Below are positions 1 through 9,124 of a DNA stretch of 64,000 nt, in pieces. The position numbers and the translations under genes are program-made. Every line of letters begins with the position of its first letter. Within the stretch, counting starts at the first letter, position 1. Source of the DNA: Nymphaea colorata (taxonomy: Eukaryota; Streptophyta; Magnoliopsida; Nymphaeales; Nymphaeaceae); the NCBI RefSeq assembly GCF_008831285.2, contig NC_045138.2:34404769-34468768 (forward strand), read 5' to 3'. Under the pieces are notes generated by a model. It saw only the letters and a list, made by a program, of their open reading frames with translations. It was not told the DNA's origin and did not search any database.

Positions 1-866
1 GGCAATTGAACGGCAAATGATGGAAATGTTTGGCCCAAAATTCAAAGTCGAAAAAATAAAAAACAAGTTGAAGAGTACGAAAGCAGATTACAAAGTGTGC
101 AGACAAATTTTGTCAACAAGTGGGTTTGGTTGGGACCCAACAAACCAGTGCGTAGATGTTGAAAATGAAGTTTGGGCGGACTACATTCAGGTAAGGCGGG
201 AAACATTTAGTGGAAATTAATCATCATGTCTATTACATTATAGAACATATGTGACTATAATTCTAACTGCAGAAATTCCCTGATCGGCAGAAGTTCAAAG
301 GGGGGCAAAAATGAAAACATTATCAACAGTTAGACGAAGTGTATGACCAGTCCACTGCGAATGGTATTGGCAGTTTTACTTGTTCTTCATTGAATAGATC
401 TAATGACTTAGTGACTAATCAAGCACCCAAGACCCCTATAACCCATACGCCTGATTTGGGTTACAATGTTGGTGAAAATGTATCGTTTACACAAATGTTG
501 AACAATGAATCTCCTGTGCCATCACCATCGCATGTTCAACAAGATTCACAACATACTGCATTTGAAAGTAGGACAACAAACTCATCAAATAAAAGAGCAA
601 GATTAAGTATGAATTACGAGGAGTATGGAACGATATTGCATGAAATAGCTGGTAGTTTCCGTACAATGATAAACACATCTACATACTCCTACTTGAACAA
701 CTGTTCAGAGCTATTGCAAGAAATGCTCGAGTCGGGAGAGATTGATGCTGACATGCACTTAAAAGCCACGATGCTAATGGAGCAGCAAAACAAACTAGTC
801 GTCTTCCTCAAACTTCTGTTGACCCAACGTGTGCCTTGGTTGCTGGCTAATGTTAATCATCCATAG
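1..866 (+). pseudogene. Harbinger ORF1, Myb/SANT-like DNA-binding protein (broken)
   Basis: In these transposons ORF1 is the DNA-binding partner that helps the transposase reach the element ends. The first visible exon runs to 190, ending at a CAG|GTAAGG donor. It contains the tail of a Myb/SANT-like domain (segment SGFGWDPTNQ, then EVWADYI). The next exon starts at 273 after TAACTGCAG and stays in phase, but meets a TGA at 312-314 after 13 codons. The frame then continues open from 315 to a TAG at 864-866 and encodes a Ser/Asn-rich linker and a C-terminal helical part. The N-terminus lies left of the window. The nonsense codon and the two-exon form are read directly; the domain call rests on family resemblance. 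Confidence 0.7.
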
Positions 867-980
867 TAAGTAGTGTGTGATCATGTGCCTTTATAATTCA
901 ATGTTGTGGTTGTTCTAATTTCTATGCAGTTGACTGTTTGTTTGTATGGCTGTTAATTCCTTTCCCCTTTCCATATTAGA

Positions 981-2432
981 ATGTTTTATTTGTACATTCA
1001 CATGTCAAACATGACGAAAGTTGCTTTTCTATATGTGCTACCCAGTGCTGCAGTCATGTTGTCAAATGAAGAAGAAAGAAATCTTGTTATGTTGAAAGTC
1101 ATGTTTGCCATGGTCATCATAATTTTTAGACTTCTTACTCAACCTAGACGAATAGTTCACCCTTTTAGAAATGCTGGTTCGAGATTTGTTGATAATATCA
1201 TCAATGGTCATCCAAGGAATTGCTTGGACTTAATGCGCATGGATCGCAACTCTTTTATTACATTATGTGATATGTTGAAAGAGAAAAATTTAGTAGAAGA
1301 TGGTCGGGAAATCAGTGTCGAAGAACAATTTGCTATCTTTCTAATTACTGTTGGCCATAACGAGTGCAACCGTGCATGCCAGAACACGTTCCAACACTCA
1401 GGTCAAACAATTGGTAAGTACGTCAACATCATCATACGAGCACTATGTCAATTGGGTGAACAATACATCAGTCGACCGAACGATGAGACTCCATCAAAAA
1501 TCCATCTCAATCATCATTTCAATCCATATTTTCAGGTAAGGTAGTTCATGATCACACATTACATTGTACTCAGACAGTTCGACTAATATTTTTTAATGTA
1601 CATAGGATTGTCTAGGAGCTATAGATGGCACTCACATACCAGTATGGGTACATACATCAGAACAATCGAGGTTTCATAATAGAAAAGGAACTCTCTCACA
1701 AAATGTATTGGCTGTAGTTGGTTTCGACATGCGATTCCACTATGTTTTGGCAGGCTGGGAAGACAGTGCGACAGATTCAAGAGTATTGTACAGTGCACTA
1801 GACAGTGATGTCGATCCTCTTGTCATACCTACAGGTTAGGTAGTCAATTTACTATGTTGGTAGTTCTTAGCTTACAGTTGCATTTAATGTCGAACTCATA
1901 ATAACTGTATTGTGTAGGGAAATACTACCTTGGTGATGGATGATATCCAAACATACGTGGTTTACTAATGCCATATCGAGGTCATCGATACCATCTCTCT
2001 GAATTTAATGCACCGGAGGCACGACGTGTTACATGTGTAGAGGAACTATTTAATCATCGTCATTCATCGTTAAGAACAACTGTGGAACAAGCTTTTGGTT
2101 TATTAAAAGGACGGTTCCCTATACTAAAAGTACAAGTGTCATATACTTACCGTACACAAGTTGCGATTGTGTTAGCCACTTGTGTTCTACACAATTTCAC
2201 TATAGACCATAATCCTCAAGCAGAACAGTTTGATGTTGATGAAAGTGCATTTGACAATGCAAATGAGAGTACATCGTTTGTAAACGAAGTGGAAAGTACG
2301 ACACAAAGTATTCGTCGAGGATCGAATAATGATCTGCGCAGTACAATAACATCTCAAATGTTTACAGATTTTCAAAATCGTAGGTGCAGATTAACTTATC
2401 ACACACATAAACTATTCTGTTGTCGGTTTTAG
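981..2432 (+). pseudogene. Harbinger transposase (DDE superfamily nuclease, HARBI1-like), nonsense-mutated
   Basis: Three exons can be assigned: about 981-1535 (N-terminal helix-turn-helix region, donor CAG|GTAAGG), 1606-1834 (starts GAIDGTH with the first catalytic Asp) and 1918-2432. The third exon carries the second Asp in LGDG and the Glu in the VEQAFGLLKGRF block, followed by the conserved LATCVLHNF segment. All three members of the DDE triad are therefore present. A TGA at 1941-1943, just after the second Asp where family members usually have GY, truncates the protein. Phases join correctly across both introns, so decay is by point mutation rather than rearrangement. The start is uncertain; a Met near 1056 is as plausible as 981. 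Confidence 0.8.
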
Positions 2433-3059
2433 TTAGGCAAATGTTCGTTTTGTTTATGTTCTATTGTTGTTAGTTTTTGTACTCAAAATATACGCTCATT
2501 ACGTTTTAATCTCTGTCAAAATGTGATGTTTATGTTTATGTTTCCAGGACTAATCAAAGATGAAGCACCGACATCAGTGTGACGTATGTTCGAAGGTCGT
2601 GCAAGGGAAAAGTTTGATTTTATTTGAGTTTTTTTTTTTGTTATGGTGGATGCATGTAGAGACACTGCATATGTACTTGCTGCTATGGATACTTTACACA
2701 CACACTTGGCTTTGTATTGAATGTTGAAGCTCTTCTGAACACTGAACACTGATGGGAATATGTAAATATTTTATCACTGATGGGAATATGTATGTGGTTT
2801 GTTTGGTGTTGTAGACTTTATAGTGAAATTCTGATATATATCCAATGAATATGGTTCCTGTATTTATGAATTGTGTGTAGATGTTGATGCAAACATTTGA
2901 GAATGTTTGTATTTAGAGTATGTTGATGCGTTGATCTGTTCTTCAAACCTTACTGTAGTTATTTTTGATCTTGTAGGAAAAAGACTCGCAATGGAGGGTT
3001 ATTTATGTATTTGGTGTGGTTATTTATTTAATTTTTGTAAATCTTGACAAATGTTTCCT

Positions 3060-3257
3060 TATTATCAAACTAAGAATTAATTTTCTGGAAATCTGGAAAT
3101 ATATTTCTGTACCATCAAACTCAGAAATATAGAATTGGAAATATATTTCTGAGTCATCACACACACACACCAAAATTGGAATCAGAAAGATTTTTTCCAT
3201 TCCATTTTTCTATTTCCTATATTTCCAGAAATATATTTCCAGGCCATCAAACAGCCC
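3060..3257. repeat. Subterminal repeats of the Harbinger right end
   Basis: The motif GGAAATATATTTCT, followed closely by CATCAAAC or CATCACAC, occurs about three times, with the last copy inverted in its centre (AGAAATATATTTCC) just before the terminal CAGCCC. The core is itself palindromic. Iterated short motifs next to the ends are typical transposase or ORF1 binding sites, but that role is inferred here. Confidence 0.5.
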
Positions 3258-3799
3258 TTGAATGTCGTTGCTTTTAATCGCAAAATTATGTCATATCACT
3301 TATTGTAATGTTCTCATTTACACGTTGGTTTCTTTTTAAATTTTAAAATTAATGCTCTTAAACTGAAATTCTTTTGCTCGGTCCAACGGTCTTTATTATT
3401 GAAATATTTATAGCTATATCTCAATTAGTGAAAAAGGGAGGACCTATAATAAAGAACTTCATAAGTTGTTGGATTTAATAATTAACACTTGCGATTTTCT
3501 GGATCTCGATCCATAGCTGGTGTTAGGTAACGTTAAACCCATTTAGATCTGGACCATAGTGGGTTCAATCCACTCATGGGGATGTCCAGATTCACGTCCA
3601 CCAGTAGGTGTCCAATGAGAGGTTGCCATTGGATCTGCCCGTTTTATGTCAACGATTCTTTATTTTGTAGGTGGATCGACGGACCCAATAGAGTCCTCTC
3701 CAATCGTCCCAAGAGACCAAGTCGAGTGGTCTGAATCCATCTAGAGGAATCCATATCTTCTTGGGGTCTCCAACGGCAGGTAGGTAGGTGAATAAGTAA
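3258..3799. other. Intergenic, no gene seen
   Basis: This spacer lies between the Harbinger end and the gypsy LTR. It has no reading frame that I recognise. It does contain degenerate short repeats around GGATCTGGATC-like text (3490-3640) and a T-arm-like hairpin near 3565 that lacks the rest of a tRNA. Confidence 0.4.
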
Positions 3800-6272
3800 T
3801 GTAAGACCCACGTTTTTTTTAAAACTGCCAAGTTTATCAAATGGAGACAAACGTGGAAAAAGATGGAGATAAGAGCTGATCTAATCACATTTGATGACAA
3901 CTAACCAACTTTCTTAGAAGAAAGGACTCAACGATAGAAAGAGAGAGAGAACGTAACGTCCTTCTTCTTGCTCTCTTGTTGGAGTAGAGGTTTGTGGCTG
4001 CTGGAAAGGAACCAGAGGCAGAAGTTGCTGCCAAGATTTTCAGAGGTATGGGGATTTTCAATCATGAATGGAGCATGAAGCCTGTATATTTTGAATTTCT
4101 AGATACGTATGCATGAGAGTTTATCAATTTATATATGCCCGAACATGAATCTATGCATGAGTTATTGAAGACTGGAACGGAAATAGCATGCTAGGTATAA
4201 TTTCGTTTTATCCACAAAGAACCGAAACACAGACGACCTCAAACAATAGAAAGATTTGATACATGAACCCTCTGAGAGGGTCGGGCCACAGAAGGAGCAA
4301 TACCAATCTGCAGTGGGAAGACTCGGTTGTCTTCCCGAACCTGCTATGATACTAGCAGAGAAGAAAAAAAATAGTAATAATAAAAGGGGGAAGTTCCGAG
4401 CAACATGGACAGAGGACATGACATGCTTTGATCGACTTGCGGTGAACCCCAAATCTAAAAACAAACAGGAAAGAAGGAACCGCAGTGATGCGCAGGCACT
4501 GTCACTCGATCGATCCGAAGACCAGCCACCTTCCTCATACTGGTGGAACGCAGCTTCAGTCGTTGCTCTCCTGCTTGAGAGAACGAGAGCAAGGGAAAGA
4601 GGTAGCGGCAACTGCTGTTGCAACCGGGCAGTGGAGGGCCCGACAACCCTTCTTTCTCTCTGTCAAGGTTTCTCACGAGGGCAATGCTAGAAGCACGAGA
4701 GCAGGTGGTGGCGGCGGCGGAAGGCGACGGGTGGCGCAGCGACGTGGAAACCCAACGCCGGAATGTCGCAGTAGGAGAAGAGTTTCTCTCCGGTTTTGGG
4801 TTGAGAACGAACGGTGGAATCCCCACCGCTGGTCGAGCGAGAAGAAGACGGAGGAGCAACTCGTAGGAGAGAGAAAACGAGGCGTGAAATGAGAGAAAAA
4901 AAGAGCGTCGGCCGTTTTTACGTTAAGTTGGAAAAATTACAAAGCGGGTCCACCTAATTAGCATAATTTACGAATAAGCTGTTATAAATTTTAGAAGACA
5001 ATGCCGCAACGTTTTTGCTGAAAACCTCTTCAAAAAGAGGTTTGTGAGAGAAATTTTCAGTAAAAACCGGGTGTTTAATGTGAAATCACGTTTTGGTACC
5101 CTCTCAGTTTCTTAAATTGTCAAAAAGGGGGTTTTCTTATATTTGTTTGTAATTTCGAAGGAAAAACGTAATGTTATATTTTATTGCTCTGTGGTACCTT
5201 TTGGGTTATTTAAATTTCAGGAGAAGGCTATTGAACTATCTTGTTTTGAAATAGTGATTATTGTGTTAATTTTAAACGTGATGTGTTTTGCTTTATGGCA
5301 TTACTACTCGACTTTGCTTCGTTGTCATTAAATTGAATTAGAAATGTCTTGTTGTTTCTGTCTGAGAAACCGAGCCTGAGGGCGGTTTCTGTGAGAGGTA
5401 CTAGACGATGTCTAGTATTGAGAAACCCTCACTTTTGAAATTCGAAGGCGAAACGTGGACTTTGTGCGATGGTTTATGCGAGTGCGAGCTTTGTGCTTTG
5501 TCCAGTGTTTGGTTTTGTCCCGGGAGGTAGTGGTCACACTCCTCTGGCTGTACTGGAGGGCCCACAGGGTATTGGGCGGCACAAGGGCCCGGGGTACTAC
5601 TGCTGTGTTGGGAGAGAGACATCTCCTGGTCCCTCAAACCGGGTTCCTAGAGGGGCCATGCTGCTGCAGCGGCGATCTGGGATATCTCAGGAGGCTTCAC
5701 TTCAGGTGCCCTCGATCCGTTGGATCGCCTGGTGAAGATATGTTCTGTTTTGCCCGTGAGTGCCCACGGGGATTTCTGTTGCTCGGCACGATGACCATGA
5801 CATCGTCAGAGAACCACGGTTGGAAGCCTACGAAATGTTTGGGAGGTTGTGCACACCTCGTTTTGTTCTGATAATGGGTCGTAACTTTTGTGTGTATAAA
5901 GTTTTGGAAAACTTATGGCTGTAGTTCATAAGGCCTTTTTGGAATCATTTTACGAAACTAAATATTATTTTGGGCCATGTTTCATTCATGTCTGGATTTT
6001 CTCATACTCAGTGGAATTCTGACCCTTCTTTCTATCTACAGGTAGCCATTGATAGATTTTGGCTTTGGAGCGACGACCTCAGTCTTGTGATGGACGGACA
6101 TTGGCATTCTGGGCACTGCGTCGGTTTTGAGGATTTGTGGTTATTTTGTTTGGGTCCAAGTATTTTATTATTGAAATAAAACAATGTCTTATGTTCTGGT
6201 CATGACTCAATATTGCTTCCGCTATTATAGAAATGAAAGAAAATTTTTGGTGTCAAAAATTGGGTCGTGACA
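3800..6272 (+). repeat. 5' LTR of the gypsy element (about 2.47 kb)
   Basis: It starts TGTAAGACCC and ends GGGTCGTGACA, so it has TG...CA ends with a short inverted relationship (TGTAAGACCCA against TGGGTCGTGACA). The primer-binding site follows 4 bp downstream. Only its first 105 bp can be compared with the 3' copy, and those are identical. The interior has a GC-rich block (4600-4870 and 5450-5850) with several spurious open frames. Long LTRs of this size are usual for Tekay/Del-type chromoviruses. Confidence 0.75.
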
Positions 6273-6276
6273 ACTT

Positions 6277-6288
6277 TGGTATCAGAGC
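6277..6288 (+). other. Primer-binding site, initiator tRNA-Met type
   Basis: TGGTATCAGAGC is the exact complement of the 3' end of plant initiator tRNA-Met, the usual minus-strand primer of plant gypsy elements. Its position 4 bp after the LTR end fixes the LTR boundary. Confidence 0.9.
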
Positions 6289-6479
6289 ACAGTGTCTAGA
6301 GTCAATGTCCAATGCCAAGGTCGATCACAAGCAGAGGAACAGTCATCCAAGCCTGTTAACGAATGTGTTTTTGATTTAGTGTGAATATTGAGTTTTAAAA
6401 TTTTAGAATAGTTTTAAGGAATCATTTTACTTACGAATACAATAATTATATTTTGTGTTCCTTCGTGCGGTGTAGTTCA

Positions 6480-7550
6480 ATGGCTCGTACTAGAGGAGGA
6501 AGTGCTAGAGGCAGAGTCTGAGGACCTCGCATCACTAGGAGTCGAAATGTGGAGGCTCGTTCTACCAGAGCTAGGACACCTGTTGGAGATAATCAACAAC
6601 AACAAGCGTTCATCATGAACACATTGCAGATGATTACGGGATTGATGCAGGGTTTGGTGCAGAATGCTTCTACAGGAGGAACTAGTACAGACACAAACAG
6701 AACGACAAATGGTGAGGCAATGGGAGTAACTCACCAACAGTTTATGAGCCTGCACCCTCCAAAGTTTCATGGGAAAGGCACTGTTGACGATGCTGAACAG
6801 TGGGTAATAGAAACTGATGAGATCTTTACCACCCTGGAAGTGCTTGACAACAAGAAGGTTCGGTATGAAACCTTTATGCTAAGAGGAGATGCTAAGGAAT
6901 GGTGGCGGACGCAACGTGAAGTGAAGTTCACAAATCACGAAGCGACCTGGGGAGAATTCAAGGAAGCCTTCACACATGCCTACATTCCAACCTTCACACG
7001 GGAGAAACGCATGCAAGAATTCCTGAACCTTCAACAAGGGAGTCTGAGTCTGCACGAATACATCGTCAAATTCAGACATTTGAAAAAATATTGCCCCCAT
7101 GTGTATACTGCTGATGCGGACCGAGCAAATAAGTTCGTCAGAGGACTTAAAGACGGGTTGCAGAACCAAGTAATTAGTAGTCGTCCGAGAGATCTAGACA
7201 ACGATATCGACATGGCCACACGTCTTGAAGAGGGCTGGAACAGGATGCAAGGGACAAACAAGAGGAGTGAATTTATGCGATCCAAGTCGAGGCCAGACAT
7301 GCGCAGTGACATGGTGAACCAAGGGGATAGATTCAAGAGACAGAGGCCATCAACATCCAGGCAGGACGATGAATGTACCACATGTCATCGCCAACACCCG
7401 GGCAAACCATGTTACAGAGAGGTCGGGGCATGTCTCTATTGTGGAAGGCGAGGACATTTTATTCGTGAGTGCCCGAAGAAGAAAGAGGCAGAACAGGGGC
7501 GAGGTGTAGCCAACCAACCAGCGGAGAAGAAGGTACCTGGGAGAGTTTAA
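6480..7550 (+). pseudogene. gypsy gag (capsid and zinc-knuckle nucleocapsid) with early nonsense codon
   Basis: The natural start appears to be ATG at 6480, followed by the basic Arg/Gly-rich leader usual for this gag. Codon 14 is TGA (6519-6521), after which the same frame is open to 7550. The long part has a retrotransposon gag domain (EQWVIETDEIF, then LRGDAKEWWRTQ, then LHEYIVKFRHLKKYCP). A CCHC knuckle follows, CLYCGRRGHFIREC, with exact C-x2-C-x4-H-x4-C spacing near 7426-7467. Translation from a later Met (6615) could still yield most of the capsid. There is no frameshift, so decay is slight. Confidence 0.85.
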
Positions 7551-7589
7551 GCAACCACGGTTGAAGATTTGAGATCCACTGATGTGAAT

Positions 7590-8280
7590 GAAGGTACCCT
7601 TCTTGTATAATCTCATTGTGCTCATATTCTGTTTGAATCTGGTGCATCGCATTCTTTTGTTTCTAAGAGTTTTGTTGAAATTTTAAAGTTAGAAAGAAAG
7701 AATATGTTTGATTAATTGTTAGTCGCTACGGCCATGGAAGACAAAAACACATGCAAAACATATCTAGAAAATGTAAAAATAGAAATACATGGATCGTTAT
7801 GCAACGACAGATTGTAGAAGGAAGAAGCTGAAGATTCAGTTGGAGGATGGTCAAAAGATTAAATTTGGGGTAAAAACGCCCTAAGATAAAAGAAAGTCGG
7901 TTGTCTCAGCAATTAAGGAAAGAAAAATTGAGTCCAAGATACATTAGTCCATTCGAGATTCTGAAAAAAATTGGAGAGGTTGCATATTGAATTGCACTTC
8001 CACCACAATTTAGTCATGTTCATCCAGTATTTCACGTGTCGATGCTAAGGAAGTATATATCTGATCCTTCGCAGGTGATAGATTACGAAGAAGTTGATTT
8101 GCAAGAAGACATGACAACAAAAGAACAACCACTGCGGATAATAGATCGAAAGGAACACGTGTTGCGAAATAAGACCATCCCACTAGTTCAAATAGAATGA
8201 CAACATCATGGAATTAAAAAAAAAAAAGTACGTGGGAACCAGAAGAGGACATGAGAAAGAGTAACCCTCAATTATTCTAA
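7590..8280 (+). pseudogene. gypsy pol remnant: protease start fused to integrase C-terminus
   Basis: At 7620-7720 a retropepsin start is readable, but the catalytic motif reads FESGASHSF, with Glu where the family has Asp. From about 7900 the text matches the end of integrase (LSPRYISPFEIL, then HPVFHVSMLRKY) and a chromodomain-like tail (IPLVQIE with a stop, HHG, a garbled WEPEED segment). Everything between, including reverse transcriptase and RNase H, is deleted, and several stops interrupt the rest. This part cannot make an enzyme. Confidence 0.75.
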
Positions 8281-8318
8281 TAAGGTACGTTCAAATTTCG
8301 AGGACGAAATTTCTTTTT

Positions 8319-8330
8319 AGGGGGGAAGGA
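8319..8330 (+). other. Polypurine tract of the gypsy element
   Basis: AGGGGGGAAGGA immediately precedes the second TGTAAGACCC. The upstream text TTCGAGGACGAAATTTC is the usual conserved lead-in before the tract in this lineage. It primes plus-strand synthesis and fixes the start of the 3' LTR. Confidence 0.85.
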
Positions 8331-8435
8331 TGTAAGACCCACGTTTTTTTTAAAACTGCCAAGTTTATCAAATGGAGACAAACGTGGAAAAAGATGGAGA
8401 TAAGAGCTGATCTAATCACATTTGATGACAACTAA
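8331..8435 (+). repeat. Truncated 3' LTR (105 bp)
   Basis: By eye it is base-for-base identical to 3800-3904. Homology stops abruptly after GACAACTAA. The following sequence (TAAGAAGTGCAGG) has no match in the 5' LTR. The remaining 2.37 kb of the LTR is absent, so the element ended in a deletion or a later recombination. Confidence 0.8.
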
Positions 8436-9124
8436 TAAGAAGTGCAGGGAAGATCCGGTCTTAGTATCATCAGGCCCTTTTCCAGTTTTGCATGGAAAAT
8501 CGTTGAACGGTCCACGGCGGTCTCCATCAAGTGCAGTGCGTCGTCGGAGGCCAATTCTTACATCCAAGTTCGAAACCTAATTAGAAAATCTTCATGGAAC
8601 TTTCTACCAAAACTTACTCCCAAATCTCCGATATATATCGAAACCACAAGTACCTGGTTCTCGTTCGCATAAATATACTACATTGAATCCCCAAGAGCAA
8701 CCATATGAAAAATACAGGAGATAATATGCCTACGGGCCACATTGTCTGAAAATATTCATGCCTCCTGGACACACGCTGCGAGCAAGTCACTACCCAACAA
8801 GGAGAAAGAAAGAACCAAAGAATTTTATCTTATTGACGAATATTACCATTGGCAGTAACCAGATACACAGGGAAACCAGCCAACCAAAAACCACTCACCC
8901 AGAACATACACCAGCAGGGAGTACATTAAACAGGAAAAAGTCACCAGAATATATGCAAGGATAATATTATACATCAAAATTATCAAATTACTTACATATA
9001 ACTTGCAAATGGCACTCAAAAAACTCGGTTGAGACCCTGACATCCATAGCTATTTGCATAGGAGCGTTAATTATTCTCCTCGGGAAGTCCTTCCATGACA
9101 AACAGACGGACACTGAACCATCAG
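8436..9124. other. Spacer and probable 3' UTR of the SYP22-like gene
   Basis: No coding sequence is recognised. The right part lies just 3' of the minus-strand syntaxin stop and probably includes its 3' UTR; no clear poly(A) signal can be assigned. Confidence 0.35.

Larger units (their letters stand above)
1..3257 (+). mobile_element. Decayed PIF/Harbinger DNA transposon, right part
   Basis: Two genes in the same orientation, a Myb/SANT-like ORF1 followed by a DDE transposase, are the standard content of plant PIF/Harbinger elements. Both carry in-frame stops, so the copy cannot move on its own. The left end is outside the window. The right end is placed where the text reads CATCAAACAGCCC (3245-3257), which in reverse gives GGGCTGTTTGATGG, the G-rich start typical of this superfamily's terminal inverted repeats. 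The 3-bp target duplication cannot be tested without the left end. Boundary is inference; the superfamily call is firm. Confidence 0.8.
3800..8435 (+). mobile_element. Ty3/gypsy LTR retrotransposon, internally deleted and 3'-truncated
   Basis: The element is bounded on the left by TGTAAGACCCACG at 3800. The same sequence recurs at 8331 directly after a polypurine tract. A primer-binding site, gag, protease remnant and integrase C-terminal remnant lie between them in the plus orientation. Reverse transcriptase, RNase H and the integrase core are missing: only about 2.06 kb separates the LTRs. The integrase tail resembles the chromodomain-bearing (Tekay/Del-type) chromovirus lineage. The 3' LTR stops after 105 bp and no target duplication could be found. 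The parts are read directly; the lineage is inference. Confidence 0.85.

Noticed and set aside
3555..3585. tRNA-like T-arm (GTGGGTTCAATCCAC)
   Set aside because: No matching acceptor, D or anticodon arms at the required distance.
4162..4892. Several overlapping open frames on both strands
   Set aside because: They lie within the long gypsy LTR in GC-rich text and show no domain; overlap in all frames is expected from composition.
5455..5871. 139-codon open frame in GC-rich text
   Set aside because: Inside the gypsy LTR, no family resemblance and no start context.
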